Shown here: piece after piece, positions 1-8,635 of the stretch
Numbering within the stretch: the first letter of the stretch is position 1
How the letters are laid out: each line of letters opens with the position of its first letter
Assembly (NCBI GenBank): GCA_964521865.1
Contig: CAZFTJ010000004.1
Span: forward strand, 124,001-188,000
Length of the DNA: 64,000 nt
Source: CAYSRJ01 sp964521865
GTDB lineage: Bacteria > Spirochaetota > B62-G9 > DRHN01
Direction: 5' to 3'
The notes under the pieces: generated by a model
The model's database searches: none
The model's input: the letters and a program-made list of their open reading frames with translations, nothing else
Told to the model about the DNA's origin: nothing
Position numbers and translations under genes: made by a program

Positions 1-698
1 GTGCGGGTGCGGATGTGGCAATCGCGGGGAAGACTATGGAGAACAACCGGCGTGCGGCAGACGAAGTTGCCGAGCTCGGCAGACGCTCCCTGGCAGTCAA
101 GGTGGAAGTCCGCAGGCAGGTAGAAGTATCGAATATGGTTGAAAAGGTCGTCCGCAGGCTCGGCCGGCTCGACATACTGGTGAACAGTGCAGGCTTTGCC
201 GATGTAAAACCGATTGCGGAATTTCCGCTTGATCTCTGGGAGTACATTATGGACGTTAATGTCAAGGGGACGTTTCTATGCGCCCGTGAAGCGGCAAAAG
301 TCATGCTGAAGCAGAAAAGCGGCAAAATCATAAATATATCGTCACTGCAGGGATTCGCAGGACGGGCCGACGACCCCGCATACTCGGCCAGCAAGGCTGC
401 GGTCAACCTGATGACCATGTCAATGGCATGCGAATGGGCCAAAGACGGCATATGCGTGAATGCGATAGCACCGACCTGGTGCTGGACCGACCTCACAGCC
501 CCTCACCTGAATAAAAGAGCCTTTTACGAAAAGCTTCAGCAGCGCATCCCCATCGGGAGGGCAGGAAACAGGGAGGACCTGTTCGGAATCGCGGTTTTTC
601 TGGCATCGGACGCCTCCAACTTCATCAACGGCGCCGTCATTCCTGTGGACGGAGGGGCGATCGCGTCGGACGGTTTTCCGCAGGTACCGCCTTCATAA
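1..698 (+). CDS. SDR family NAD(P)-dependent oxidoreductase, 5'-truncated by window edge
   Basis: This is the C-terminal part of a classical short-chain dehydrogenase/reductase. The reading frame is open from base 3, so the true start and the Rossmann TGxxxGxG motif lie outside the window. Visible SDR signatures, counted from the GTG at 15, are NSAG (57-60, normally NNAG), DVNVKG with the structural Asn at 82, the Ser pair NISS (107-110), catalytic YSASK (Tyr123, Lys127) and a terminal PVDGG. The family uses NAD(P)H to reduce or oxidise hydroxyl/keto groups. FabG-like, gluconate dehydrogenase-like and other SDRs cannot be separated here, so the substrate is unknown. It is followed by 285 bases without a convincing gene. 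Confidence 0.85.
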   Translation, partial: AGADVAIAGKTMENNRRAADEVAELGRRSLAVKVEVRRQVEVSNMVEKVVRRLGRLDILVNSAGFADVKPIAEFPLDLWEYIMDVNVKGTFLCAREAAKVMLKQKSGKIINISSLQGFAGRADDPAYSASKAAVNLMTMSMACEWAKDGICVNAIAPTWCWTDLTAPHLNKRAFYEKLQQRIPIGRAGNREDLFGIAVFLASDASNFINGAVIPVDGGAIASDGFPQVPPS

Positions 699-983
699 CG
701 AAATGCGATAATGAATTGGGACGAAAAACGGTCCGGACCTATTCGGGTTTTAAAATCCGCTTTTCAACTGTTCGTACCGGCAGTATCTTTTATTACAGTT
801 GTTGTACATGTAATGTAGCTCACCGGCTGTACTTGACAGCACCTGCGGCATCTTCGACATTATTTTGGATGGGAAGCGTTCGGATAATAAAAGGGTGGAA
901 ACATAATCGGGCGTTCGGGACGCGGGTTTTCATCGCATTAATCACCGCATACCTGCCGCAGAAAAAGCGGAACTGGAAAAAAG

Positions 984-1196
984 ATGCCTATTTATGAATA
1001 CGAATGCATCGAGTGTAAAAGTCAATTCGAGCATTTTGTCAGGTCGTCCGATCATGTGATCCCCTGCCCCGAATGCGGCGGCAACAGGATAAAAAAGCTC
1101 TTCAGCACGTTCGCCCACAGGTCGTCTGCAGAGCCTGCATCTTCAGGGTCGGGATGCAGCAGCTGTGCAGGAAAAAACTGTGCACAATGCGGGTGA
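984..1196 (+). CDS. FmdB-family small zinc-ribbon protein
   Basis: This 70-residue protein opens with MPIYEYECIEC, the hallmark of the FmdB/CxxC_CxxC_SSSS regulatory-protein family. A CxxC pair at Cys8/Cys11 and another at Cys28/Cys31 would form one zinc ribbon. The C-terminus is a Ser/Gly/Cys-rich tail with several more Cys residues (CSSC, CAQC), which is common in anaerobe versions. The family is often called a putative regulator, but the molecular role is not established. The ATG is preceded by a purine-rich GGAAAAAAG. It stands alone between the SDR gene and the arsR-oxidase pair and may be monocistronic. Confidence 0.8.
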   Translation: MPIYEYECIECKSQFEHFVRSSDHVIPCPECGGNRIKKLFSTFAHRSSAEPASSGSGCSSCAGKNCAQCG

Positions 1197-1271
1197 AAAT
1201 AAGCCACTGCACCTGCCTCTGTTTTACATGCTGCCCGTACAAAAAAGTATGAAAAATATCCATAGTTTTTC

Positions 1272-1300
1272 TTGACAATATTTATATATTAGTTTAGAAT
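1272..1300 (+). promoter_or_regulatory. Sigma70-type promoter of the arsR-oxidoreductase operon
   Basis: TTGACA at 1272-1277 and TAGAAT at 1295-1300 are separated by exactly 17 bases of AT-rich DNA. The element ends 24 bases before the ArsR start codon, and an AGGAG ribosome-binding site lies in between. Its AT-rich, weakly symmetrical spacer is a plausible binding site for the ArsR protein itself, but that is inference. Confidence 0.6.
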
Positions 1301-1324
1301 TTTCGCAATTAGGAGATTTCAAAT

Positions 1325-1648
1325 ATGATCATTGATGAAAACAATGAATATTACGAGCTTCATGCGAATCTGTGCAGGATATTTGCGAACCCCCGCAGAC
1401 TGGAAATAATCAATGTCTTGCGGGACAAAGAGCTGAACGTAACCGAGATATTGAAATCGATGAACATCAGCAAAACCAACCTGTCCCAGCATCTCTCCCT
1501 GATGAAAGACAGGGGCATTGTAAAAATACGCCGCGATGGTCAGCACATTTACTACTCGATTGCTAACCAGAAAATCGTACAGACGTACGATTTAATGTCA
1601 ACCGTCCTGCGTGAACTGCTGGACCAGAGAATATCCAAACTCAAATAA
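1325..1648 (+). CDS. ArsR-family winged-helix transcriptional regulator
   Basis: This 107-residue protein is a winged-helix repressor of the ArsR/SmtB type. The recognition region ISKTNLSQHLSLMKDRG is followed by the beta-wing VKIRRDGQHIYYSI. Only one cysteine (Cys17, in ANLCRIF) is seen, so the classical ELCVCDL metal-binding site is absent and the signal may be non-metal, for example redox or sulfur. An AGGAG ribosome-binding site precedes the ATG. It lies 18 bases upstream of the large FAD/Fe-S oxidoreductase with no terminator between them, so the two are probably cotranscribed and the regulator likely controls that enzyme. Confidence 0.87.
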   Translation: MIIDENNEYYELHANLCRIFANPRRLEIINVLRDKELNVTEILKSMNISKTNLSQHLSLMKDRGIVKIRRDGQHIYYSIANQKIVQTYDLMSTVLRELLDQRISKLK

Positions 1649-1666
1649 AGCGGAAGGAGAAACAGC

Positions 1667-4600
1667 ATGGGCCGCCTGACGAAACAGGATCGCACGCATC
1701 TTGAAAAAATATTCGCAAATCGGGTTTCATTCGACGGTATCGAGCGCAAACTTTACAGTCATGATATCGGGGCGCTTCCAAATATGATAAAACCGCTTGC
1801 CGGGGCTACGATTCCCGATGCGGTTGTTCAGCCGAACACCGAAGAAGAGCTCGTAGAACTGATAAAATGGTCGCGTGAAAAGGAAATCTATATTACACCC
1901 AGAGGGAAGGCAACATCCGGATACGGCGGCGTCATTCCGATTAAAAAAGGGCTCGTTGTCGATTTTTACCGCATGAATAAAATCAAGTCGGTCGATGCAC
2001 ACGCTCTTACAGCCACGATTCAGTCGGGCGTTGTCTGGGAAAAGCTCGATCACGAGCTCGACAAAACGGGACTGACCCTAAAATTATACCCAACGAGCTA
2101 CATGTCATCAACCGCCGGCGGATGGCTTGCCCAGGGAGGTGCGGGGATCGGTTCGTTTGAAGCAGGCTGGTTTCGCGATGCCGTCGTAAAGGCGCGTGTT
2201 GTGCTCCCCGATGGATCGATAAGAGAGTTCAGCGGGTCCGAATTGGACCTTATTTCCGATGCTGAAGGGATAACGGGAATGATCAGCGAGCTGACTGTGA
2301 AGGTCCAGCCCCGGGAGGATCTTGAAGTCGTCTCCATCGGCTGCAAAACCGCAGCGGATATGCAGAAGGTGACCGAAATTCTGGTTGAAAATTCACTCCC
2401 CCTCTGGTCATTTCTCTTTATCAACCCCAAAATGGCCGATATGAGAAACAGAGCTCCGCTTATGGAACACCTCGGACATGTTGTAGAAGATCGCCTGACG
2501 CTTCCCAAATCCTACATTGCTTCATTGACCTTCAGAAAAAAAGACACAAATACCGTCATGAAAAAACTTACCGACATTCTGGAAAAAACCGGCACTGAAT
2601 TTCTTTCCGAGGAGATTTCCAAACATGAATGGGAGAAGCGGTTCAAAATCATGCGCATAAAACGATTGGGCCCGAGCCTGATTCCTGTTGAAATTATCGT
2701 TCCTCTCTCACATTTCGCGGATGTCATGAATGAAATCGCGAAAAAGATTTCACAGCCGGTTGTGAAAGAAGGTATCGTTTTACAGAACGGCAGGAGCGGT
2801 GAACCGGAAGTTGTCGTACTCGGCTTTATTCCCGGCGATCAGCGGAAATTTAATTACAACCTTGTATTCAGCCTGTCTCTATCGGTCATGAGAATCGCTG
2901 AAAAATACGGAGGAAGAGCCTACTCGACCGGTCTGTACTTTACAAAAAAAGCTCCTTCGGTGCTGGGAAAAGACAGACTCGAGAAATTAAAACAGTTCAA
3001 AAAGGAAATCGATCCGAAAGGAATTATGAATCCGGGAAAGGTAATCGGCAGGGCCGCCATTACCGGTGCAATCGGCCTTGCAGAAAAATTTGAGTCGCTT
3101 CTGCGGGCTTTCGGCAATCGGGTTTCGACGGAAATCGGTGAACGGCCCTCGAAGCCGGTGAGGGGAATACCGGAAGATGTCGCATGGTACGCATACAGCT
3201 GCTCGCAGTGCGGTTTCTGCATCGATGAATGCGATCAGTTCTACGGAAGAGGCTGGGAAAGCCAGGCACCGCGCGGGAAATTTTACTGGCTTCGCGAGTA
3301 CATGGAGGGCAGGGAAAACTGGAACCAGCGTATGGTCGATTCCATACTTGCCTGCACAACCTGTGAGATCTGCAATATTCGCTGCTCGGAATCGCTTCCA
3401 ATCGAACCGTCCTGGATGAAACTCAGAGGCCGGCTCATAAAAAATGAAAAAAAGATGACATTCCCGCCCTTTGAAGTGATGGGAATGGCCCTTGAAAATC
3501 AGGGAAACATCTGGGCTGGGTATCGCACGGACCGGACGGCATGGATGCCGGATGATATCGTGGAAAAGCATGGACCCGGGAAAAAAGCAAACACGGTTTA
3601 TTTTACCGGCTGCACGGCGAGCTATATAGAACAGGATATCGGCATCGCCGCAACTCGTCTGCTTGACGAAGCAGGTGTTGATTTTACCCATCTCGGAAAT
3701 GAAGAAAACTGCTGCGGAACACCTATGCTGGTTGCAGGCAAGTGGGAGCTTTTTACCCAGAACATGAAAAATAATATACAGCTCGTCAAACAGGCGGGTG
3801 CGGATACCGTGGTAACATCCTGTCCTGCCTGTGATATGATGTGGAGGCACATCTATCCGCAGTGGGCTGAAAAACTGAAAATCGATTTCGATATACAGAC
3901 GAAACATTACAGTGAAATCGTATCGGAAAAGATTAGAAATGGGGAGTTCAAGTTTCCCCAGCAGAAGGGACAAACAACGAAGGTGACATGGCACGACTCG
4001 TGCCATATCGGACGGGTTTCCGGCGTGTATGAAGCGCCGAGGGATCTTATAAAGGCGCTCCCCAACACTGAATTCGTCGAAATGGAATACAACAGGGAAA
4101 ACAGCCACTGCTGCGGGAGTGTTCTGACCCTTATAAAAGATCCTCCTGTCGCTGCGGATGTTGGAAAAATAAGGCTCGACGAGGCTGTCGGTTCCGGCGC
4201 GGAAAAGGTTCTGGCGCTTTGCCCCTGCTGTGAGTTCCAGCTGCGGGTCTCTGCGAATAAAAAAAATGTGCCCGTTGAAGTCGTCGATCTGGCGCGCTAC
4301 GCGGTCTCAGCGCTGGGTTATGAGCTGCCGGACCCCAATCCTGAAGTTGAAAGGCAGTGGGCGGTATTTGAGGCAATGATAGACCTTATGACTCCCCGGG
4401 GATTTGCCGATTTGATGAAGACTATGTGGCCCGAGCTTCTCGATGCAATGCCCATGGGAATGGGCGGCATGATGCGGCTTATGGGTAAAATACCGGCAGC
4501 GCTTTCAATGATGAAACCGATGTTTCCCATCCTGTTTCCAAGACTCCTGCCCCGCATGATGCCCGAACTGATGCCGGTCATACTGGACATGATTGGGGAG

Positions 4601-4747
4601 CGCATTCCGATGCCCGACTACATGGCCCGACAGATGCCCGATATACTGCCAGGCGTCATGGACAATTTAATGCCCCATATGATCAAGGATGTTGTTCCAC
4701 TCGTCACACAATCAATGATTGACTATTTGAGAGGAAAAGCTGTATAA
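1667..4747 (+). CDS. Fused GlcD/HdrD-like FAD and [4Fe-4S] oxidoreductase with Met-rich C-terminal tail
   Basis: This is a 1026-residue fusion. Residues ~45-480 form a GlcD-type FAD-binding oxidase (FAD_binding_4 plus FAD-oxidase C-terminal domain). Residues ~512-580 carry two ferredoxin motifs, CSQCGFCIDEC and CTTCEICNIRC. Residues ~640-900 are a GlcF/HdrD-like CCG region with NCCGTPM, SCPACD, DSCHIGR, HCCGSV and CPCC. The last ~100 residues are an unusual tail with about 20 methionines and many prolines, ending MIDYLRGKAV. Relatives oxidise 2-hydroxyacids such as lactate or glycolate, or move electrons to quinone or heterodisulfide partners. The substrate here is unknown. An AGGAG precedes the ATG, and the ArsR gene directly upstream suggests substrate or redox control. 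Confidence 0.85.
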   Translation: MGRLTKQDRTHLEKIFANRVSFDGIERKLYSHDIGALPNMIKPLAGATIPDAVVQPNTEEELVELIKWSREKEIYITPRGKATSGYGGVIPIKKGLVVDFYRMNKIKSVDAHALTATIQSGVVWEKLDHELDKTGLTLKLYPTSYMSSTAGGWLAQGGAGIGSFEAGWFRDAVVKARVVLPDGSIREFSGSELDLISDAEGITGMISELTVKVQPREDLEVVSIGCKTAADMQKVTEILVENSLPLWSFLFINPKMADMRNRAPLMEHLGHVVEDRLTLPKSYIASLTFRKKDTNTVMKKLTDILEKTGTEFLSEEISKHEWEKRFKIMRIKRLGPSLIPVEIIVPLSHFADVMNEIAKKISQPVVKEGIVLQNGRSGEPEVVVLGFIPGDQRKFNYNLVFSLSLSVMRIAEKYGGRAYSTGLYFTKKAPSVLGKDRLEKLKQFKKEIDPKGIMNPGKVIGRAAITGAIGLAEKFESLLRAFGNRVSTEIGERPSKPVRGIPEDVAWYAYSCSQCGFCIDECDQFYGRGWESQAPRGKFYWLREYMEGRENWNQRMVDSILACTTCEICNIRCSESLPIEPSWMKLRGRLIKNEKKMTFPPFEVMGMALENQGNIWAGYRTDRTAWMPDDIVEKHGPGKKANTVYFTGCTASYIEQDIGIAATRLLDEAGVDFTHLGNEENCCGTPMLVAGKWELFTQNMKNNIQLVKQAGADTVVTSCPACDMMWRHIYPQWAEKLKIDFDIQTKHYSEIVSEKIRNGEFKFPQQKGQTTKVTWHDSCHIGRVSGVYEAPRDLIKALPNTEFVEMEYNRENSHCCGSVLTLIKDPPVAADVGKIRLDEAVGSGAEKVLALCPCCEFQLRVSANKKNVPVEVVDLARYAVSALGYELPDPNPEVERQWAVFEAMIDLMTPRGFADLMKTMWPELLDAMPMGMGGMMRLMGKIPAALSMMKPMFPILFPRLLPRMMPELMPVILDMIGERIPMPDYMARQMPDILPGVMDNLMPHMIKDVVPLVTQSMIDYLRGKAV

Positions 4748-4841
4748 TAGAATCACATAAGTAAATGTATCATTCTTATTAATATACTATTATAACTACT
4801 GTTTCGAATATAAAATCGAAGAGGGATACTATACGATTAGA

Positions 4842-4859
4842 TTGTTAAAAAATTAATAA
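4842..4859. promoter_or_regulatory. Rex-like operator upstream of energy locus 1
   Basis: TTGTTAA-AAAA-TTAATAA matches the redox-repressor Rex consensus of clostridia and relatives (TTGTTAA-N4-TTAACAA) at all but one of the 14 defined positions. It lies 55 bases before the rnfC start, in the only sizeable spacer (4748-4913) upstream of the operon. Rex senses NADH/NAD+, which fits an operon for an NADH-consuming ion pump. AT-rich DNA yields such matches by chance, and no rex gene is in the window. Confidence 0.4.
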
Positions 4860-4913
4860 TCAAATCCCGGCCTTGGGTGACAACCTACATTGAAAAGGAT
4901 CCGACTGTAAACC

Positions 4914-6407
4914 ATGATAGTCAAAGGAAAGAAAAGCGTTGGAGGGTACAGGTTTAAGAATTTCGAAGGAGACCCCGGAAAGGAACTGACCGAAATACCT
5001 CTTCCGGACCAGGTAATAATACCTCTCATACAGGGTTATGGGAATGAAGTCCCCGCACTTGTAAAAAGAAACGACCGCGTCTCGGCCGGGCAAATAATCG
5101 GAAGAGACGACGGGACGATCTCCACACCGGTACATTCATCGATCAACGGGACGGTGACCGGATTCAAAAAAATCCGATATGCCGATAGCGACATCAACGC
5201 CGTTGTTGTTGAATCGGACGGTACTTCAGACAAACCGGCCGCCGACGCCGAATCGGACTGGACGTCGCTCTCGAACGACGAAATCGAGAAAAGGCTCTAT
5301 ACCTCGGGTGTGTCCGCACTCGGACGTTCGGGGATACCGACCAGATACGGAAGCTCCGTAATCGGGACTTCGGACGTTGAACACATCATTATTCACGGCA
5401 TTGATTCCGGAATATACAGAACTTCAACAGCCGTGCTGAACGACGATTCGGTAAAGAAGCTTATCGAGGGGATAAAAATCCTCAACCGAATAATGCCGAA
5501 TGCCGGTATACACCTCACTGTCGACAGATTGCGAATGAATCAAGCTGCACAGATGGAAGCCGCACTGCGGGATACCTCCTGGTTCAGGCTGTATCCCATG
5601 GAAGCCCGGTACCCGCAGGAATTCGATGAGGTAATTATTCCGACCCTGCTGAACAGAGAGTACCCGTACGGATTCATTTCCGCTCATATCGGGATAATCA
5701 CCCTGCATATACGCGATATCCGGTACATCTATGAAGCTGTTGCTGAAAATAAACCCCTGACGGAGCGCCTCATCGCATTGTGCGGACCGGGTTTCGAAAA
5801 AAATCGATGGATGCCGGTACGTGTGGGGACCCCCGTTCACATTATCGAAGATTACGTCAAAAAAAACAGGTCGGTGCGGTTCATAGCAGGCTCCCCGCTC
5901 ACCGGTATACCGCTCATCGATACGTCGCTCCCCATCGAACGTACCTGGGGCAGCATCGCTGCCATCCCTGAAGAAACCGGCAGCGGCCTCTTCAGCTTTG
6001 CGGCTCTGGGATTCAAAAAAGATTCATACACACGGACATTCGCATCGTCCTTCCTGAACTTTAAAAAGACAATCGATACAAACCTGCATGGGGAAGAGCG
6101 TCCCTGCATTTTCTGCGGCTACTGCGAAGATGTATGCCCTGTTGGGATCATACCGCATTTGATTTATCGAAACGTCGAGCGCAAAAAGATCGAAGATTTT
6201 CTCGTCTCCTATAAAATATTCAACTGCATCAATTGCAATCTCTGCACGTACGTCTGCCCATCAAAAATCAACGTATCGTCATACATAGATGAGGGAAAAA
6301 AGAAACTGAGAGATTTCGGATTTGATGAATCGGCGGTAATCCTTCCTAAATTCAAGCTCAAGGGCCTCGCTGCGATCGAAGGTACGGATAAAGGTACGTC
6401 GAAATGA
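4914..6407 (+). CDS. rnfC: RnfC-like electron-input subunit of Rnf/Nqr complex 1
   Basis: This 497-residue protein matches the RnfC/NqrA superfamily. The N-terminus (GKELTEIPLPDQVIIPL, then VHSSINGTV) is the RnfC-type barrel-sandwich start. The C-terminal part carries two [4Fe-4S] motifs, CIFCGYCEDVCPVG (~398) and CINCNLCTYVCPSK (~440), which are characteristic of RnfC and absent from standard NqrA. RnfC is the peripheral subunit that passes electrons between the soluble donor and the membrane flavoproteins. It starts a run of overlapping genes (rnfD begins four bases before its stop). The nucleotide-binding site cannot be confirmed by eye. An Rnf role is well supported; the actual donor is not. 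Confidence 0.87.
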   Translation: MIVKGKKSVGGYRFKNFEGDPGKELTEIPLPDQVIIPLIQGYGNEVPALVKRNDRVSAGQIIGRDDGTISTPVHSSINGTVTGFKKIRYADSDINAVVVESDGTSDKPAADAESDWTSLSNDEIEKRLYTSGVSALGRSGIPTRYGSSVIGTSDVEHIIIHGIDSGIYRTSTAVLNDDSVKKLIEGIKILNRIMPNAGIHLTVDRLRMNQAAQMEAALRDTSWFRLYPMEARYPQEFDEVIIPTLLNREYPYGFISAHIGIITLHIRDIRYIYEAVAENKPLTERLIALCGPGFEKNRWMPVRVGTPVHIIEDYVKKNRSVRFIAGSPLTGIPLIDTSLPIERTWGSIAAIPEETGSGLFSFAALGFKKDSYTRTFASSFLNFKKTIDTNLHGEERPCIFCGYCEDVCPVGIIPHLIYRNVERKKIEDFLVSYKIFNCINCNLCTYVCPSKINVSSYIDEGKKKLRDFGFDESAVILPKFKLKGLAAIEGTDKGTSK

Positions 6408-7438
6408 AGAACCTGAGAATTAAATACGATAAGCTGGTAAAAATCAGTCTGCTCAAGCACTTCAAAATTATCACCAACACGATCGAAGGCATCGTTTTCG
6501 GGACCTCAAAGGTTACCAGCGGAGCCCCTCATTTTGTGGACCACATCGAAATAAAGCGGTTCATGTCTGCAGCAATTATCGCTCTTGTACCCTCGGCGGC
6601 TGCCGCCATTTACTATTTCGGACTCAGGGCGGTCGAAATGATCGTCGTATCGTATGTTGCAGGCGGCATTGTTGAGGTTCTTTTCGCACTCGTTCGCAAA
6701 AAAGAGATTGAAGAGGGTTTTCTCGTCACAGGCCTTATTTTTCCTCTTATTCTTCCACCGTCAACGCCTCTGTGGGTCGTTGCCGTGGGCGTCATGTTCG
6801 GTACAATTTTCGGTAAAGAGGTATTCGGCGGGACGGGACGAAATGTCTTCAATCCGGCGCTGGTCGGAAGACTATTCATAACCATCGGGTTTCCTGAAAT
6901 CATGACCACCGCATGGAGAGTCCCCTTCACCGATACCGTTACCACGGCAACACCTCTCGTTGTATATAAATCGTCCCAGACCGTGCCCCATTACCTCAGC
7001 CTGCTCATCGGCACGACGGCCGGGAGCATGGGGGAAACGTTCAGGATCGGCATTATCCTTGGTGGACTCTTTCTGATGTTCACCAGGGTAAGCAACTGGC
7101 GGATACCGATGAGCTACCTGTTTTCCGTCCTGCTGCTTTCGTGGATCGGCAACAGTCTTTTACCGGACAGAATCGCCCCCCCTCTGTTTCAGCTTTTATC
7201 CGGAGGGCTGCTGTTCGGAGCGATGTTCATGGCGACGGATCCGGTAACATCTCCCTATACAAAACCGGGCAAGCTCGTCTTCGGAACTATGGCGGGATTT
7301 TTTACCGTGCTGATCAGGTCATTTTCAGGTTTTACAGAGGGGGTCATGTTCAGCATTGTACTCATGAACGGCTTTACCCCTCTCATCGACCATATTGTCA
7401 TTTCTATTAAATACAGGCCGGAGAAAAATGAAAGATAA
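6404..7438 (+). CDS. rnfD: RnfD/NqrB-like membrane flavoprotein subunit, complex 1
   Basis: This 344-residue polytopic protein belongs to the RnfD/NqrB family, which carries covalently bound FMN and forms part of the ion pathway in the membrane. Hydrophobic segments run through the whole length. Family signatures include GKEVFGGTGRNVFNPALVGR in the middle and FMATDPVTSP near the C-terminus. The flavinylation region reads TVTTATPL (~residues 177-184), whose Thr before Pro-Leu corresponds to the FMN-bearing Thr of SGATPL in relatives. The ATG overlaps the rnfC stop (ATGA-type coupling), and it in turn overlaps rnfG by 11 bases. Flavinylation would need an ApbE transferase, which is not seen in this window. 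Confidence 0.9.
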   Translation: MKNLRIKYDKLVKISLLKHFKIITNTIEGIVFGTSKVTSGAPHFVDHIEIKRFMSAAIIALVPSAAAAIYYFGLRAVEMIVVSYVAGGIVEVLFALVRKKEIEEGFLVTGLIFPLILPPSTPLWVVAVGVMFGTIFGKEVFGGTGRNVFNPALVGRLFITIGFPEIMTTAWRVPFTDTVTTATPLVVYKSSQTVPHYLSLLIGTTAGSMGETFRIGIILGGLFLMFTRVSNWRIPMSYLFSVLLLSWIGNSLLPDRIAPPLFQLLSGGLLFGAMFMATDPVTSPYTKPGKLVFGTMAGFFTVLIRSFSGFTEGVMFSIVLMNGFTPLIDHIVISIKYRPEKNER

Positions 7439-8012
7439 ACTGTTGATGATAGTGTTCGTCCTCGTTCTCGGCAGCATTTTGACTGCATCGCTCCTTGCGG
7501 TAAACGATTATACCGAACCGATTATACAGATGAACAACCTGAGAACCGTCAAAAGCAGTATACTGTCGGCATTCGACATTCCCTTCAACGAGGAGAATCT
7601 CAATGACATTTTTTCAAAAAACGTAAAGGAGGAATCGAAGGGCGCAGCAGCAGTGTACTATTCCAAAACAGGTGACGTGGCGTTTGAGATATCCGGCTCC
7701 GGTCTGTGGGGCCCGATAGAAGGTGTTTTGAGCCTGAAACGCAATCTAAAAACCATAAAAAACCTGATCATTATTCGTCAGGAGGAAACACCCGGACTCG
7801 GGGGGAGAATCAGCGAAAAGGAGTTTTTGAACAGGTTCAGAGGCAAGGTCATTTACCCCAAATTGGAAATCGTGAAGCCGGGAAAGGCGCATAACGACAA
7901 CCAGATCGACGGCATCACCGGCGCGACACTATCCGGAAAGGCTCTCGAAGCCCTCTTAAACAGTGAGATCAAGAAATACATATCCGTTCTTTCAGAGGAT
8001 ACAGGCCAATGA
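7428..8012 (+). CDS. rnfG: RnfG/NqrC-like FMN-binding subunit, complex 1
   Basis: This is a 194-residue protein with one N-terminal transmembrane helix (MIVFVLVLGSILTASLLA) and an extracytoplasmic FMN_bind domain. The covalent-flavin motif is GITGATLSG near residues 160-170, corresponding to SGATxT/S of RnfG/NqrC. EETPGLGGRI upstream is also typical of the family. I chose the ATG at 7428 because the protein then begins MKDKLLMI, directly before the membrane helix; an ATG 33 bases further upstream lies inside rnfD. Its stop overlaps the rnfE start by four bases. The subunit would relay electrons between the RnfD flavin and the rest of the complex. Confidence 0.9.
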   Translation: MKDKLLMIVFVLVLGSILTASLLAVNDYTEPIIQMNNLRTVKSSILSAFDIPFNEENLNDIFSKNVKEESKGAAAVYYSKTGDVAFEISGSGLWGPIEGVLSLKRNLKTIKNLIIIRQEETPGLGGRISEKEFLNRFRGKVIYPKLEIVKPGKAHNDNQIDGITGATLSGKALEALLNSEIKKYISVLSEDTGQ

Positions 8013-8620
8013 GTATGAAAAACAGCGAGGCATACCAGACATTTGCAAACGGGCTCTGGAGAGACCACCCCATTTTTTCGATGGTGCTTGGAATTTGCTC
8101 GGCGCTCGCGGTGTCAAACAGGGTTGACAACGCGATTGCGATGGGGGTCGGAGTAACGTTCGTTCTCGTGGCCACGGCGATCATCATTTCACTGCTTCGC
8201 AGCATGATCCCTCTGCGGGCCCGCATCATTACATTTATGATCGTTATTTCAACCTTTGTCATTATTGTCGACAGATTTTTGAAAGCCTATTTCCCGGGCA
8301 TCAGCAGCGCAATCGGTCCGTATGTGGGGCTTATTATTACGAACTGTATCATCATGGGCAGGGCGGAGGCGTTCTACATACAGAATAAGCCGCGCCTGTC
8401 GATTATCGATGCCTTTGCAAACGGCATCGGGTATACCTATACACTCGTGATCATCGCCGCGATCCGCGAAGCACTCGGGTTCGGCACCTTGATGGGATTT
8501 CGCGTCATGCCCCAGGGTTGGACGAACTGGGTGATAATGTCCATGGCTCCCGGTGCATTTTTCCTGCTGAGTGTTTTTATATGGTTGACCAGAACCATAG
8601 CAAAAATCGAATCTCCATGA
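8009..8620 (+). CDS. rnfE: RnfE/NqrD-like membrane subunit, complex 1
   Basis: This is a 203-residue, six-helix membrane protein of the RnfE/NqrD family. Its two conserved intramembrane cysteines are visible in LGICSALAVSNR (N-terminal) and ITNCIIMGRAEAF (middle). In Nqr/Rnf structures the paired RnfA and RnfE subunits share such cysteines to bind a [2Fe-2S] centre inside the membrane. The NCxxMGRxEAF signature separates RnfE from RnfA. The start overlaps the rnfG stop, and the next gene begins 15 bases downstream. All diagnostic residues are intact, so the subunit should be functional. Confidence 0.9.
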   Translation: MSMKNSEAYQTFANGLWRDHPIFSMVLGICSALAVSNRVDNAIAMGVGVTFVLVATAIIISLLRSMIPLRARIITFMIVISTFVIIVDRFLKAYFPGISSAIGPYVGLIITNCIIMGRAEAFYIQNKPRLSIIDAFANGIGYTYTLVIIAAIREALGFGTLMGFRVMPQGWTNWVIMSMAPGAFFLLSVFIWLTRTIAKIESP

Positions 8621-8635
8621 GAGGAGGCAGTCGCA

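Noticed and set aside
716..997. 93-codon plus-strand ORF after the SDR gene
   Set aside because: The protein has no recognisable pattern, no good ribosome-binding site and overlaps the well supported FmdB-type gene at 984.
2987..4108. 373-codon minus-strand ORF inside the large FAD/Fe-S gene
   Set aside because: It lies wholly antisense to a gene with clear Fe-S and FAD motifs; the translation is Cys/His/Phe-rich without domain signatures.
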